Positions 35,418 through 45,489 of a stretch of DNA of 57,549 nucleotides are shown piece by piece. The number at the start of each line of letters is the position of its first letter. The first letter of the stretch is position 1. The stretch spans positions 1-57,549 of the forward strand of contig VEPL01000012.1 in the NCBI GenBank assembly GCA_012026885.1, written 5' to 3'. The position numbers and the translations under genes are program-made. The notes beneath the pieces are model-generated. The model was not told the DNA's origin, searched no databases, and saw only the letters and a list, made by a program, of their open reading frames with translations. This DNA comes from Betaproteobacteria bacterium (lineage in GTDB: Bacteria > Pseudomonadota > Gammaproteobacteria > Burkholderiales > Rhodocyclaceae).

Positions 35418-36344
35418 ATGTCCTTTGCCTTTGTATTCCCCGGCCAGGGCTCGCAGAGCGTCGGCATGATGACCGCCTATGGCGATGCTGCCGTGGTCCG
35501 TGCCACCTTCGACGAGGCCTCGGCGGCGCTCGGCGATGACCTCTGGGCGATGGTTGCCGAGGGGCCGGCCGAGGTCCTGACCCAGACCGTCAATACGCAA
35601 CCGGTCATGCTGACTGCCGGCATCGCCGCGTGGCGGCTGTGGCTCGAAATGGGCGGGCGCAAGCCTGCCGTAGTCGCGGGCCATAGCTTGGGTGAATACT
35701 CGGCGCTGGTGGCTGCCGGCGTCATCGCGTTCAAGGATGCTGTCCCGCTGGTTCGCCTGCGTGCTGCTGCCATGCAGGAGGCCGTGCCGCTGGGCACCGG
35801 CGCCATGGCCGCGGTACTTGGCCTCGACAATGCCGGTATCGCCGCCGCCTGCGCAGAAGCTGCGCAGGGCGAGGTGGTCGAACCGGTCAATTTCAACGCC
35901 AACGGCCAGACGGTGATCGCCGGGCACAAGGCGGCGGTCGAACGGGCGATGGAAGCCTGCAAGGCGCGCGGCGCCAAGATGGCGAAGGCGCTACCCGTGT
36001 CCGCGCCGTTCCATTCGTCGCTGATACGCCCTGCCACCGACAAGTTGGCCGCGCGCCTCGCCGAGCTGGCGCTCGGCGCGCCGCAGATCCCGGTGATCAA
36101 CAATGTCGATGTCGCCATCGAAAGTGACCCCGTCCGCGTCAAGGATGCCTTGATACGCCAGGCCTACAACCCCGTGCGCTGGGTCGAGACCATTCAGAAA
36201 ATGGCCGCCATGGGCGTGTCGACCGTGGCAGAGTGCGGTCCGGGGAAGGTTCTCGCGGGGCTGACCAAGCGTTGTGCCGACGGAATCGCCGGTGTCTCTC
36301 TCGCCGATGTGGCTGCAATCGAAGCCAACCTGGGCCTGGAGTAA
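35418..36344 (+). CDS. fabD: Malonyl-CoA:ACP transacylase
   Basis: A 308-residue FabD loading malonyl groups onto acyl carrier protein. FVFPGQGSQSVGMM marks the start and GHSLGEYSALV carries the nucleophile Ser90; His is in PVSAPFHSSL and the active-site Gln in the FPGQGSQ segment. AGAGGAG lies about 8 nt before the ATG. It is part of the contiguous fab cluster, 2 nt before fabG. Confidence 0.97.
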   Translation: MSFAFVFPGQGSQSVGMMTAYGDAAVVRATFDEASAALGDDLWAMVAEGPAEVLTQTVNTQPVMLTAGIAAWRLWLEMGGRKPAVVAGHSLGEYSALVAAGVIAFKDAVPLVRLRAAAMQEAVPLGTGAMAAVLGLDNAGIAAACAEAAQGEVVEPVNFNANGQTVIAGHKAAVERAMEACKARGAKMAKALPVSAPFHSSLIRPATDKLAARLAELALGAPQIPVINNVDVAIESDPVRVKDALIRQAYNPVRWVETIQKMAAMGVSTVAECGPGKVLAGLTKRCADGIAGVSLADVAAIEANLGLE

Positions 36345-36346
36345 AC

Positions 36347-37087
36347 ATGCTGAACGACAAGCTCGCGCTGGTGACCGGCGCTACCCGTGGCATCGGCCGT
36401 GCCATTGCGCTGGAACTCGCCCGCCATGGCGCCACCGTGGTCGGAACCGCAACCAGCGAGGAGGGGGCCGCGACCATTTCCACCTATCTCGCTGAGGCCG
36501 GAGCCAAGGGCAGGGGAGTTGTGCTCAACGTCACCGATGTGGCACGGACCGATTCGCTGCTTGCCGAACTGGGCAAGGAACTCGGGCCCATCACCATACT
36601 CGTGAACAATGCCGGCATCACGCGCGACAACCTCGCCATGCGCATGGGTGACGACGAATGGGATGCCGTCATCGACACCAACCTAAAGGCCGTCTTCCGG
36701 CTGTCCCGCGGCGTCATGCGTGGCATGATGAAGGCGCGCTTCGGCCGCGTGGTGAATATCACTTCGGTCGTCGGTTATTCCGGCAATCCCGGCCAGGCGA
36801 ACTACTGCGCCGCCAAGGCCGGCGTTGCGGGACTCTCCCGTTCGCTGGCCCGTGAACTCGGTAGCCGCAACATCACAGTCAATTGCGTCGCACCGGGTTT
36901 CATCGCCACCGACATGACCCATGCCCTCACCGAAGACCAGAAGTCGGCGATGCTCGCCTCGATTCCGCTTGGCCGTGCCGGCGCGCCCGAAGATATCGCG
37001 GGTGCCGTTGCCTTCCTGGTTTCCCCGGCGGCCGCCTACGTAACGGGGACAACCATCCATGTCAACGGCGGCATGTTCATGGATTGA
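36347..37087 (+). CDS. fabG: 3-oxoacyl-ACP reductase
   Basis: A 246-residue short-chain dehydrogenase using NADPH for the first reduction of fatty-acid elongation. NADPH-binding GATRGIGRAI (11-20), NNAG, and the Ser-Tyr-Lys triad in ITSVVGYSG and YCAAKAG are present. The ATG at 36347 follows the fabD stop by 2 nt, and earlier in-frame starts would lie in fabD. CTGGAG is 7 nt upstream. Confidence 0.97.
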   Translation: MLNDKLALVTGATRGIGRAIALELARHGATVVGTATSEEGAATISTYLAEAGAKGRGVVLNVTDVARTDSLLAELGKELGPITILVNNAGITRDNLAMRMGDDEWDAVIDTNLKAVFRLSRGVMRGMMKARFGRVVNITSVVGYSGNPGQANYCAAKAGVAGLSRSLARELGSRNITVNCVAPGFIATDMTHALTEDQKSAMLASIPLGRAGAPEDIAGAVAFLVSPAAAYVTGTTIHVNGGMFMD

Positions 37088-37134
37088 TTTCCCGAAGCGA
37101 CGGCTTTTGGTAGAATCTCATCGTTTTTTCGTAG

Positions 37135-37398
<264 letters not shown>

Positions 37399-37416
37399 TC
37401 CATTGACAGGTTGATC

Positions 37417-37448
37417 CGGCAAGGCCGGCCGCTTGGCCGGCCTTGCCG
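37417..37448 (+). promoter_or_regulatory. 14-bp hairpin between acpP and fabF
   Basis: A perfect 14-bp stem (CGGCAAGGCCGGCC and its complement) with a GCTT loop and no T-run. It probably protects acpP mRNA from 3' decay and reduces fabF expression relative to acpP. It ends 21 nt before the fabF start. Confidence 0.7.
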
Positions 37449-37469
37449 CATCCGCAGCAGGAGCGCGCC

Positions 37470-38705
37470 TTGGCACGTCGCAGAGTCGTAGTCACCGGTC
37501 TGGGCCTCGTCTGCCCGGTCGGCAATTCCGTCGAAGAAGGCTGGCAGAACATCCTTGCCGGCCGTTCCGGTATCGCCCCCATCACCCGCTTCGATACCTC
37601 CGCGTTTCCGGTGCGTTTCGCCGGCGAGGTCAAGGATTTCGACATCGCGCAGTACATCGCGCCCAAGGATGCGCGCCGGATGGACAAGTTCATCCATTAC
37701 GGCCTCGCTGCGGGCATCCAGGCCGTGCGCGATGCCGGCCTCGATCGCGAAGGCGCTGCCGATCCCGAGCGCATTGGCGTCGCCATCGGTTCGGGCATTG
37801 GCGGCTTGCCGCTGATCGAGGAAACCAAGGACGAATACAACGCCGCGGGCGTGCGCAAGGTCTCCCCGTTCTTCGTGCCCGGCTCGATCATCAACATGAT
37901 CTCCGGCAACCTGTCGATCCAGTTCGGCTTCAAGGGTCCGAACATCGCGATCGTCACTGCCTGCACCACCGGTACGCATTCGATCGGCGAGGCTGCCCGC
38001 CTCGTCGAGTACGGCGATGCCGACATCATGATTGCCGGCGGCGCCGAGTCGACGGTGTCGCCGCTGGGCCTCGGCGGCTTCTGTGCCGCCCGTGCCCTGT
38101 CCACCCGCAACGACGACCCGGCGACGGCGAGCCGCCCGTGGGACAAGGACCGCGACGGTTTCGTCCTGGGCGAGGGGGCCGGAGTCCTCGTGCTCGAGGA
38201 GTACGAGCACGCCAAGGCGCGTGGCGCCAGGATCTATGCGGAAGTCGCCGGTTACGGCATGAGCGCCGACGCCTACCACATCACCGCACCGAACATGGAC
38301 GGCCCGCGCCGCTCGATGGTCAATGCGTTGCGCAATGCCGGCATCGGGCCGGCCGATGTCCAGTATGTCAACGCCCACGGCACGTCGACGCCGCTCGGCG
38401 ACAAGAACGAGTCCGACGCGATCAAGGCGGCGTTCGGCAGTGCAGCCGGCAGCATCGTCATCAATTCGACCAAGTCGATGACCGGGCACCTGCTCGGGGG
38501 GGCGGGCGGCGTCGAGTCGCTATTCACCGTCCTCGCCATCCACCACCAGATATCACCGCCGACCATCAACATCATCAATCAGGATCCGGAATGCGATCTT
38601 GATTATTGCGCGAACGTGGCTCGGCCGATGAAGATCGACTTCGCGCTGAAAAACAACTTCGGTTTCGGCGGCACCAACGGCTCGCTGGTCTTCAAGCGGG
38701 TCTGA
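37470..38705 (+). CDS. fabF: Beta-ketoacyl-ACP synthase II
   Basis: A 411-residue condensing enzyme of fatty-acid elongation. The Cys-His-His active site is visible in TACTTGTHSIG, VNAHGTSTPLGD and TKSMTGHLLGGAGG. The start is a TTG at 37470 (MARRRVVVTGLGLVCPVG), with AGGAG 7 nt upstream, giving the typical length. An alternative TTG nine codons earlier lies inside the preceding hairpin. Confidence 0.95.
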   Translation: MARRRVVVTGLGLVCPVGNSVEEGWQNILAGRSGIAPITRFDTSAFPVRFAGEVKDFDIAQYIAPKDARRMDKFIHYGLAAGIQAVRDAGLDREGAADPERIGVAIGSGIGGLPLIEETKDEYNAAGVRKVSPFFVPGSIINMISGNLSIQFGFKGPNIAIVTACTTGTHSIGEAARLVEYGDADIMIAGGAESTVSPLGLGGFCAARALSTRNDDPATASRPWDKDRDGFVLGEGAGVLVLEEYEHAKARGARIYAEVAGYGMSADAYHITAPNMDGPRRSMVNALRNAGIGPADVQYVNAHGTSTPLGDKNESDAIKAAFGSAAGSIVINSTKSMTGHLLGGAGGVESLFTVLAIHHQISPPTINIINQDPECDLDYCANVARPMKIDFALKNNFGFGGTNGSLVFKRV

Positions 38706-38727
38706 TCGCCGCGGACTGGTCTAGGCG

Positions 38728-39165
38728 GTGCAGTTTCCGGTCGTGATCGGGCTGCGCCGCTCGCGCATCTTGCCGACTGTCATGATCGGCGTGGCTGTCC
38801 TGGCGGCGCTTTCCGCGCTAGCCTGGGCGCCAGAATGCCATCTGGGGCTGTCGCTGACGGTAGCCTGCACCCTTGTTGCCGCATTTGCGCTACGCGCCTG
38901 TTGCCGGGAATTGCCGGCAATGATGTTCATGGGCGACGGCAGTATTAGGGTTGCCGATACGCCAGGCGCCGAGTTTCGCCCGGTACGCATCCTTCCGGGC
39001 GGAATCGTGCACCCCTGGCTCACGACCTTGCGCTACCGCGAGGAAGCCGGGCGAACAGTGCAGGTCATTGTCGCGGTCGACAGCATTGGCGACGATGATT
39101 TCCGCCGCTTGCGCATCCTGCTGCGCTGGCAGCCGTCGGTCAGCGACGCCGGCGTACCCCCCTGA
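38728..39165 (+). CDS. YgfX-like membrane protein
   Basis: A ~145-residue protein with two hydrophobic segments near the N-terminus (about 15-33 and 41-57) and a cytosolic C-terminal domain containing GDGSIRV, a pattern similar to the YgfX/CptA family. The likely start is GTG at 38728. It follows fabF closely and its 3' end overlaps the 3' end of nadB on the other strand by 26 nt. YgfX-type proteins have been linked to cytoskeleton toxicity and flavinylation context in enterobacteria, but the function here is unknown. Confidence 0.65.
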   Translation: MQFPVVIGLRRSRILPTVMIGVAVLAALSALAWAPECHLGLSLTVACTLVAAFALRACCRELPAMMFMGDGSIRVADTPGAEFRPVRILPGGIVHPWLTTLRYREEAGRTVQVIVAVDSIGDDDFRRLRILLRWQPSVSDAGVPP

Positions 39166-40735
39166 GAACCGTATTGCGCGCCTGCGGCAGTGTATCCGGG
39201 AAATCCCGCGAAAAATGCAGCCCGCGGCTCTCCTTGCGAAGCAGGGCACAACGGACGATGAGGTCCGCCGTGACGACAAGATTGCGCAATTCGATCAGGT
39301 CATGGCTGACCCGGAAATTCGCATAGAACTCGTCGATCTCGCGCATCAGCAGGCGAATGCGATGGCGCGCGCGTTTCAGCCGCTTGGTGGTGCGGACGAT
39401 GCCGACGTAATCCCACATGAAACGCCGCAATTCGTCCCAATTGTGGGAAATCACGACTTCCTCGTCGGCATCGGTGACCCGGCTTTCGTCCCAGTCCGGC
39501 AGGCGGGGTAGCGCTGTCGCTTCTTGTGCCAGGATGTCGTCGCTGGCTGCTTCGGCGAACACCAGGCATTCCAGCAGAGAATTCGACGCCAGCCGGTTCG
39601 CGCCGTGGAGGCCGGTGCAGGAAGCCTCGCCGGCGACGTATAGGCCATCGACATCGCTGCGACCACGGCGGTCGGTCACAATGCCGCCGCAAGTGTAGTG
39701 AGCGGCGGGAACGACCGGTATCGGGTCGCGGGCGATGTCTATGCCCAGTTCGAGGCAGCGGGCGTGAATGTTCGGAAAATGCGAGCGAACGAAGGATTCG
39801 CCCTTGTGGGAGATATCGAGAAAAACGCAGTCGAGGCCGCGCTTCTTCATTTCGAAATCGATGGCACGCGCGACGACGTCGCGCGGCGCCAGTTCGACCC
39901 GTTCGTCGTGCTCCGGCATGAAACGGGTCCCGTCGGGCAGCTTGAGCAGGCCGCCTTCGCCGCGTACAGCTTCCGAAATGAGAAAGGACTTCGCCTGTGG
40001 GTGGTACAGGCAAGTCGGATGGAACTGTATGAATTCCATGTTGGCTACCCGGCAGCCGGCGCGCCAGGCCATGGCGATGCCGTCGCCCGTCGACGTATCG
40101 GGATTGGTCGTATAGAGATAGACCTTGCCGGCTCCCCCGGTCGCGATCAGCGTGTTGCGTGCAGGCAGGGTGTGCACGTTGCCGTCCCGGCTGTTCAGCA
40201 CGTAAGCGCCGAAACAGCGGTTGTCCCGCAGCCCAAGCTTGCTTCCGGTGATCAGGTCGATGGCGATGTGATCCTCGAGGATCGTGATGTTCGGGTTTGC
40301 CCGGACCTTGCGCGTCAACGTTTCCTGGACAGCCGAGCCGGTCGCGTCGGCGACGTGAATGACGCGGCGGGCGCTGTGTCCGCCTTCTCGGGTCAAGTGG
40401 TAACCCGATTCATCCTTCGTGAATGGAACTCCTTGCGCGATCAGCCATTCGATCGCGCGGCGGCCGTTCTCGACCACGAAGCGGGTTGCACGCGCATCAT
40501 TCAGCCAGACGCCGGCGACTTGGGTATCGCGGATGTGCGCATCGATCGAGTCCTGGTTGTCGAGGACCGCGGCGATTCCACCCTGTGCCCAACCGGAAGC
40601 GGAGTCCTCGAGATGTCGCTTGCTCACCAGCGCAACCCGCAGCTTGCGCGCCAGGCGTAGCGCCGCCGATTGCCCGGCTAGGCCGCTACCGATGATCAGG
40701 ACGTCGAATTGATCCACTGGAGGTTCCGTTGCCAC
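39140..40735 (-). CDS. nadB: L-aspartate oxidase
   Basis: A ~531-residue FAD enzyme oxidising L-aspartate to iminoaspartate in de novo NAD synthesis. FAD-binding [14 protein letters not shown] is near the start, with [28 protein letters not shown] motifs (ATGGAGKVY) and the succinate-dehydrogenase-like TCGGIVTD and GLYVAGE segments. The start is GTG at 40735 ([16 protein letters not shown]); a TTG eleven codons upstream is possible. It is divergent from rpoE and converges on the YgfX-like gene. nadA and nadC are not nearby. Confidence 0.94.
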   Translation of the reverse strand: MATEPPVDQFDVLIIGSGLAGQSAALRLARKLRVALVSKRHLEDSASGWAQGGIAAVLDNQDSIDAHIRDTQVAGVWLNDARATRFVVENGRRAIEWLIAQGVPFTKDESGYHLTREGGHSARRVIHVADATGSAVQETLTRKVRANPNITILEDHIAIDLITGSKLGLRDNRCFGAYVLNSRDGNVHTLPARNTLIATGGAGKVYLYTTNPDTSTGDGIAMAWRAGCRVANMEFIQFHPTCLYHPQAKSFLISEAVRGEGGLLKLPDGTRFMPEHDERVELAPRDVVARAIDFEMKKRGLDCVFLDISHKGESFVRSHFPNIHARCLELGIDIARDPIPVVPAAHYTCGGIVTDRRGRSDVDGLYVAGEASCTGLHGANRLASNSLLECLVFAEAASDDILAQEATALPRLPDWDESRVTDADEEVVISHNWDELRRFMWDYVGIVRTTKRLKRARHRIRLLMREIDEFYANFRVSHDLIELRNLVVTADLIVRCALLRKESRGLHFSRDFPDTLPQARNTVLRGVRRRR

Positions 40736-40910
40736 TTTTTTGCGGCGGACTATAGCACGGGCAGCCAACCGGCCGCCGCCAGCAGGTTACAGTCGGTCAC
40801 AAATGAGGACAAATACCTATGTTATCGACAAATTGCCGTGGGCTATACTGCGCCGAAAACCTACGCGATGGCACGCAAGCATCCGGAACGCCCTTGGAGA
40901 TCATAGAGGC

Positions 40911-41510
40911 ATGAGTGAGCGAGAAGTCGACCAGGCCCTGGTCGAGCGAGCGCAGGGCGGAGACCGCCGCGCCTTCGATCAGCTCGTCGGCAAGTACCAG
41001 CGCAAGCTGGGGCGCCTGCTATCGCGTTACATCCGGGACCCGGCCGAAGTGGAGGACGTGACCCAGGAGGCTTTCATCAAGGCGTTTCGCGCGCTGCCTT
41101 CCTTCCGCGGGGAAAGTGCCTTCTATACTTGGCTGTATCGTATCGGCATCAATACGGCGAAAAATTATCTTGTTTCGCAGGGACGTCGTGCCCCGACCAC
41201 GACCGAGTTCGACAGCGAGGAAGCGGAAACCTTCGATTCCGCCGAAGGGCTGCGCGACATCAACACCCCCGAAAGCCTCCTGCTTTCCAAGCAGATCGGC
41301 GAAACCGTCAACGCCGCGATGGATGCTCTTCCGGATGAGTTGCGCACGGCAATCGTCTTGCGCGAGATCGAAGGGCTCTCCTACGAAGAGATCGCCGGGA
41401 TCATGGACTGCCCGATCGGCACCGTCCGTTCCCGCATTTTCCGGGCACGCGAGGCTGTCGCCCTGAAGCTGCGTCCATTGCTGGACACTGCACCCGATCG
41501 CCGCTGGTAG
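40911..41510 (+). CDS. rpoE: RNA polymerase sigma factor RpoE (sigma-24)
   Basis: A 199-residue ECF sigma factor controlling envelope stress. Region 2 is in RAFDQLVGKYQRKLGRLL and VTQEAFIKAFRALPSFRG; region 4 is in ALPDELRTAIVLREIEG and PIGTVRSRIFRAREA. The ATG at 40911 follows AGAGG at 4 nt. No GGAACTT-type sigma-E promoter was seen upstream. The next gene starts 1 nt after its stop and is rseC; the usual anti-sigma rseA and its partner rseB are missing from the operon, so its control is unusual here. Confidence 0.96.
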   Translation: MSEREVDQALVERAQGGDRRAFDQLVGKYQRKLGRLLSRYIRDPAEVEDVTQEAFIKAFRALPSFRGESAFYTWLYRIGINTAKNYLVSQGRRAPTTTEFDSEEAETFDSAEGLRDINTPESLLLSKQIGETVNAAMDALPDELRTAIVLREIEGLSYEEIAGIMDCPIGTVRSRIFRAREAVALKLRPLLDTAPDRRW

Positions 41511-41511
41511 G

Positions 41512-41952
41512 ATGGGAAATCCCGAAGTCCAGACTATCCGCGCCATCGTGCGGGCGATCGATGGTGAGCAGGCCCTGGTCGAAGTGGAAGAGGGCGGCTG
41601 TGGCCGCTGCCATGAGACGGGTGGCTGTGGCGGGCAGAACATCTCGCGCGCCCTGTGCGGCGGCCCGCGCAGCTATCGTGCCGACAATGCCATCGGTGCC
41701 CGTGTCGGCGAACACGTCACGGTCGCCATTGGCGCCGGGGCAGTGCGGCGGAGCGCCAACCTTGCCTACGTATTCCCGCTTTTCGCAGCCTTGGCCGGGG
41801 CGGTTGCCGGCACGGCGCTCGCAGGTGAAGGCGGCGCCATCGCCGGAACAGCCGGCGGGCTGTTTCTTGGCTTTGTCCGCCTGCGCCGGGGTTCAGCCGC
41901 AGGGACTGGATATGCCACCGATCGTCCCCATCTTGTTTCCCGTTCGTCCTAG
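41512..41952 (+). CDS. rseC: SoxR-reducing system protein RseC/MucC
   Basis: A 146-residue RseC/MucC family inner-membrane protein. The N-terminal cytosolic part has a four-cysteine cluster (GGCGRCHETGGCGG), and two transmembrane helices follow at about 80-97 and 103-120. RseC modulates sigma-E activity and takes part in reducing SoxR. It starts 1 nt after rpoE and is followed by mucD after 21 nt, giving an rpoE-rseC-mucD order. Confidence 0.88.
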   Translation: MGNPEVQTIRAIVRAIDGEQALVEVEEGGCGRCHETGGCGGQNISRALCGGPRSYRADNAIGARVGEHVTVAIGAGAVRRSANLAYVFPLFAALAGAVAGTALAGEGGAIAGTAGGLFLGFVRLRRGSAAGTGYATDRPHLVSRSS

Positions 41953-41973
41953 ATTCTGCATGGAGGTGTTCCG

Positions 41974-43398
41974 ATGAAACGCATGCTCGCATTCCTCGCG
42001 CTGTGCTGCACTGCGGTGCTGGCAGCCGCGCAGGGGCGCAGTCTCCCCGACTTCTCCGAACTTGCCGAGAAGCAGGGGCCGGCCGTGGTCAATATCAGCA
42101 CGACCCAGGTCGCCCGCGGCGGTTCGCAAGGGATGCCGTTCCCGTTCGACGAGAATGACCCGGCCTTCGAGTTCTTCAAGCGCTTCTTCCCGCGTGGCGG
42201 CCCAGGGGGCCAGGCACCGCGCGAATTCGAGAACCGCTCGCTCGGATCCGGCTTCATCATCAGCAACGATGGTTTCATTCTGACCAACGCCCATGTCATC
42301 GATGCGGCCGACGAGGTTACTGTCCGCCTGACCGACAAGCGTGAATTCAAGGCCAAGGTAATCGGGAGCGACAAGCGGACCGATGTCGCGTTGATCAAGA
42401 TCGAGGCGAGCGGCTTGCCGGCGCTCAAGATCGGCGATCCGGGACAGCTGAAGGTTGGCGAATGGGTCGTGGCCATCGGGTCGCCCTTTGGCTTCGACAA
42501 TTCCGTTACCGCCGGGATCGTCTCGGCCAAGGGGCGCTCGTTGCCGCAGGAAAACTACGTTCCCTTCATCCAGACCGACGTGGCGATCAATCCGGGCAAT
42601 TCGGGCGGCCCGCTCTTCAACATGCGTGGCGAGGTGGTCGGGATCAATTCGCAGATCTATAGTCGCAGCGGTGGCTACATGGGGTTGTCGTTTGCGATTC
42701 CGATCGATGTCGCCATGGATATCCAGAACCAGTTGCGTGCTTCCGGGAAGGTCAGCCGTGGACGCCTCGGGGTGGTAATCCAGGAGGTCAGCAAGGAACT
42801 GGCAGATTCGCTCGGGCTCGGGAAGCCGATGGGCGCGGTAGTCAACGCGGTGGAGAAGGGCGGTCCCGCGGAGAAGGCCGGGTTGGAGCCGGGGGATGTC
42901 ATCCTCAAATTCGACGGCAAGCCGATCAATGCCTCTGCCGACCTGCCGAGGCTGGTGGGTGCCACCCGCCCGGGTACGCGGTCGGTGCTCCAGGTCTGGC
43001 GCAAGGGGAGCACCCGCGACGTGCCGGTGACGGTAGGCGAGATGCAGGACGAGAAACAGGCCGGCGCGCGCACACAACGGGGCGGGAAGGCGCCGGAACA
43101 GGCTGCCAACCGGCTCGGCCTGGTTGTTAGCGAGCTGAGTGCGGAGCAGAAACGCGACCTCAAGATGTCCTCCGGGCTGGTCATCGACGAGATCCGCAGT
43201 GGCGGGCCCCGTTCAGACCTGCGCCAGGGCGACATCATCATCGCCGTGATCGCCAAGGGAGCCACCACCGAAGTCAAGACCGCCGACCAGTTCAACAAGC
43301 TGTTGGCGCAATTCGAGAAGGGAAGCAACGTGACGCTGTTGATCCGGCGCGGCGAAATGCAGACCTTCGTCACTATCAAAAATTTGAATGGCAATTGA
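41974..43398 (+). CDS. mucD: Periplasmic serine protease DegQ/MucD type
   Basis: A 474-residue HtrA-family protease with a signal peptide (MKRMLAFLALCCTAVLAAAQ, cleavage near 20), a trypsin-like domain with His107 (TNAHV), Asp137 (RTDVALI) and Ser210 (GNSGGPLF), and two C-terminal PDZ domains (about 255-345 and 375-470). It degrades misfolded periplasmic proteins as part of the sigma-E response. AGGTG lies 7 nt before the ATG. Its end overlaps the glutaredoxin-like gene by 11 nt. Confidence 0.94.
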   Translation: MKRMLAFLALCCTAVLAAAQGRSLPDFSELAEKQGPAVVNISTTQVARGGSQGMPFPFDENDPAFEFFKRFFPRGGPGGQAPREFENRSLGSGFIISNDGFILTNAHVIDAADEVTVRLTDKREFKAKVIGSDKRTDVALIKIEASGLPALKIGDPGQLKVGEWVVAIGSPFGFDNSVTAGIVSAKGRSLPQENYVPFIQTDVAINPGNSGGPLFNMRGEVVGINSQIYSRSGGYMGLSFAIPIDVAMDIQNQLRASGKVSRGRLGVVIQEVSKELADSLGLGKPMGAVVNAVEKGGPAEKAGLEPGDVILKFDGKPINASADLPRLVGATRPGTRSVLQVWRKGSTRDVPVTVGEMQDEKQAGARTQRGGKAPEQAANRLGLVVSELSAEQKRDLKMSSGLVIDEIRSGGPRSDLRQGDIIIAVIAKGATTEVKTADQFNKLLAQFEKGSNVTLLIRRGEMQTFVTIKNLNGN

Positions 43399-43633
43399 GT
43401 TGACCCTGATGAGCCGGAGCTACTGCCATCTCTGCCATGACATGGAAGTGGCACTGGCTCCCGTCGCCGCCGAGGCGGGGGTTAGCGTCCGCGTTCTCGA
43501 CGTCGATGCCGACCCGGCCCTCGAGGCACGCTACGACGAATGGGTGCCGGTGCTCCTGCACGGTGACGTCGAACTCTGCCATTACCACCTGGACACGGCC
43601 AAAGTCCGTGAATATTTGGCGCAAATCCGCTAA
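43388..43633 (+). CDS. Glutaredoxin-like protein (DUF836)
   Basis: An 81-residue thioredoxin-fold protein with a CHLC redox motif at 13-16 (SYCHLCHDME) and the DADPALEARYDEWVPVLL segment typical of DUF836. It starts inside the end of mucD, so it is probably translationally coupled, and it is followed by a terminator. The proposed ATG is at 43388; a second ATG seven codons later is possible. Substrates unknown. Confidence 0.85.
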   Translation: MAIELTLMSRSYCHLCHDMEVALAPVAAEAGVSVRVLDVDADPALEARYDEWVPVLLHGDVELCHYHLDTAKVREYLAQIR

Positions 43634-43656
43634 AATCAACGGTCTTCCGAATCGCC

Positions 43657-43681
43657 AAGGGCGCCGCTAGCGCCCTTTTTT
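43657..43681 (+). terminator. Intrinsic terminator just upstream of lepA
   Basis: AAGGGCGC-CGCTA-GCGCCCTT with TTTTTT following. It ends the rpoE operon and lies only 9 nt before the lepA ATG, which therefore has no separate ribosome-binding site. Confidence 0.88.
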
Positions 43682-43690
43682 CTGGCCGCA

Positions 43691-45481
43691 ATGGACCATA
43701 TCCGAAACTTTTCCATCATCGCCCACATCGACCACGGCAAATCGACGCTGGCCGACCGCATCATCCACCTTTGCGGCGGCTTGTCCGACCGCGAGATGGA
43801 AGCGCAGGTACTCGATTCGATGGACATCGAACGCGAGCGCGGGATCACGATCAAGGCGCAGACTGCCGCTCTCAGCTACACCGCGCGGGACGGGAAGGTC
43901 TATAACCTCAATCTTATCGACACCCCGGGACACGTCGATTTCTCCTACGAGGTGTCGCGTTCCCTGTCCGCCTGCGAGGGGGCCCTCCTTGTCGTCGACG
44001 CTTCGCAGGGCGTCGAGGCACAGACTGTCGCCAATTGCTACACGGCCATCGAACTCGAAGTCGAGGTGCTGCCCGTCCTGAACAAAATCGACTTGCCGTC
44101 GGCCGACCCGGAAAACGCCAAGCAGGAGATCGAGGACGTCATCGGCATCGATGCCTCGGATGCCGTACAGGCCTCGGCCAAGACCGGCCTGGGGGTCGAG
44201 GACATCCTCGAAATGGTGATCGCCCGCGTACCGCCACCCAAAGGCGACCCAACTGCCCCGCTCAAGGCGCTGATCATCGACTCATGGTTCGACAGCTACG
44301 TCGGTGTCGTCATGCTGGTGCGTGTCGTCGACGGCGAAATGCACCCGAAGGACAAGCTCTACTTCATGGCCACCGGGGCCAACCAGCTATGCGAGCAGGT
44401 GGGCGTCTTCACCCCGAAATCGGTCTCCCGCGACGTGCTGCGTGCCGGCGAAGTCGGCTTCGTCACTGCGGGGATCAAGGAACTGAAGGCGGCCAAGGTC
44501 GGTGACACCATTACCCATGCGGATCGCAAGGCCACCGAGCCCTTGCCTGGCTTCAAGGAAATCAAGCCGCAGGTATTCGCGGGCCTTTACCCGGTCGAGG
44601 CGAACCAGTACGACTCCCTGCGTGAATCGCTCGAGAAGCTCAAGCTCAACGACGCCTCGCTGCACTACGAGCCCGAAGTCTCGCAGGCCCTCGGCTTCGG
44701 CTTCCGCTGCGGCTTTCTCGGCCTGCTGCACATGGAGATCGTCCAGGAGCGCCTGGAGCGCGAGTTCGATCAGGACCTGATCACCACGGCGCCGACCGTT
44801 GTATACGAAGTGGTGCTGCGTGACGGCAGCGTCGTCCAGGTGGAAAACCCGTCAAAGCTGCCGGAAGTCCAGAAAGTCGAGGAAATCCGCGAGCCCATCA
44901 TTACCGCGACGATCTTCGTGCCGCAGGACTACCTCGGCGCCGTGATCACGCTGTGCAACCAGAAACGTGGCAACCAGGTCGACATGCACTACCACGGCCG
45001 CCAGGTGAAGCTGGTTTACGAGATGCCAATGGCCGAAGTCGTCATGGACTTCTTCGACAAGCTGAAGTCCTGCTCGCGCGGCTATGCTTCGCTCGACTAC
45101 GACTTCAAGGAATACCGTGCCGCCGACGTGGTCAAGCTCGACGTGCTGATCAACGGCGACCGCGTCGATGCACTTTCGCTGATCGTGCATCGTGCCAACT
45201 CCCAATATCGTGGCCGCGAACTCGCCGCGAAGATGCGCGAACTCATCCCGCGCCAGATGTACGACGTGGCGATTCAGGCTGCCATCGGCTCGCACATCAT
45301 CGCCCGCGAGAACGTCAAGGCGCTACGCAAGGACGTGCTTGCCAAATGCTATGGCGGTGACATCAGCCGCAAGCGCAAGCTGCTCGAGAAACAGAAAGCC
45401 GGCAAGAAGCGGATGAAGCAGGTGGGAAGCGTCGAAATCCCGCAGGAAGCCTTCCTGGCCGTACTGCGCGTCGATAACTGA
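43691..45481 (+). CDS. lepA: Elongation factor 4 (LepA GTPase)
   Basis: A 596-residue translational GTPase that can back-translocate stalled ribosomes and assists 30S assembly. G1 [10 protein letters not shown]2/G3 ([15 protein letters not shown]) and G4 NKIDLP are intact; the EF4-specific C-terminal domain ends with [21 protein letters not shown]. The ATG follows the upstream terminator almost directly. lepB starts 8 nt after its stop. Confidence 0.98.
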   Translation: MDHIRNFSIIAHIDHGKSTLADRIIHLCGGLSDREMEAQVLDSMDIERERGITIKAQTAALSYTARDGKVYNLNLIDTPGHVDFSYEVSRSLSACEGALLVVDASQGVEAQTVANCYTAIELEVEVLPVLNKIDLPSADPENAKQEIEDVIGIDASDAVQASAKTGLGVEDILEMVIARVPPPKGDPTAPLKALIIDSWFDSYVGVVMLVRVVDGEMHPKDKLYFMATGANQLCEQVGVFTPKSVSRDVLRAGEVGFVTAGIKELKAAKVGDTITHADRKATEPLPGFKEIKPQVFAGLYPVEANQYDSLRESLEKLKLNDASLHYEPEVSQALGFGFRCGFLGLLHMEIVQERLEREFDQDLITTAPTVVYEVVLRDGSVVQVENPSKLPEVQKVEEIREPIITATIFVPQDYLGAVITLCNQKRGNQVDMHYHGRQVKLVYEMPMAEVVMDFFDKLKSCSRGYASLDYDFKEYRAADVVKLDVLINGDRVDALSLIVHRANSQYRGRELAAKMRELIPRQMYDVAIQAAIGSHIIARENVKALRKDVLAKCYGGDISRKRKLLEKQKAGKKRMKQVGSVEIPQEAFLAVLRVDN

Positions 45482-45489
45482 GAGCACCG

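Noticed and set aside
40741..40910. Sigma-E-type autoregulatory promoter before rpoE
   Set aside because: No GGAACTT-like -35 with a TCTGA-like -10 could be found; TATACT near 40850 lacks a good -35.
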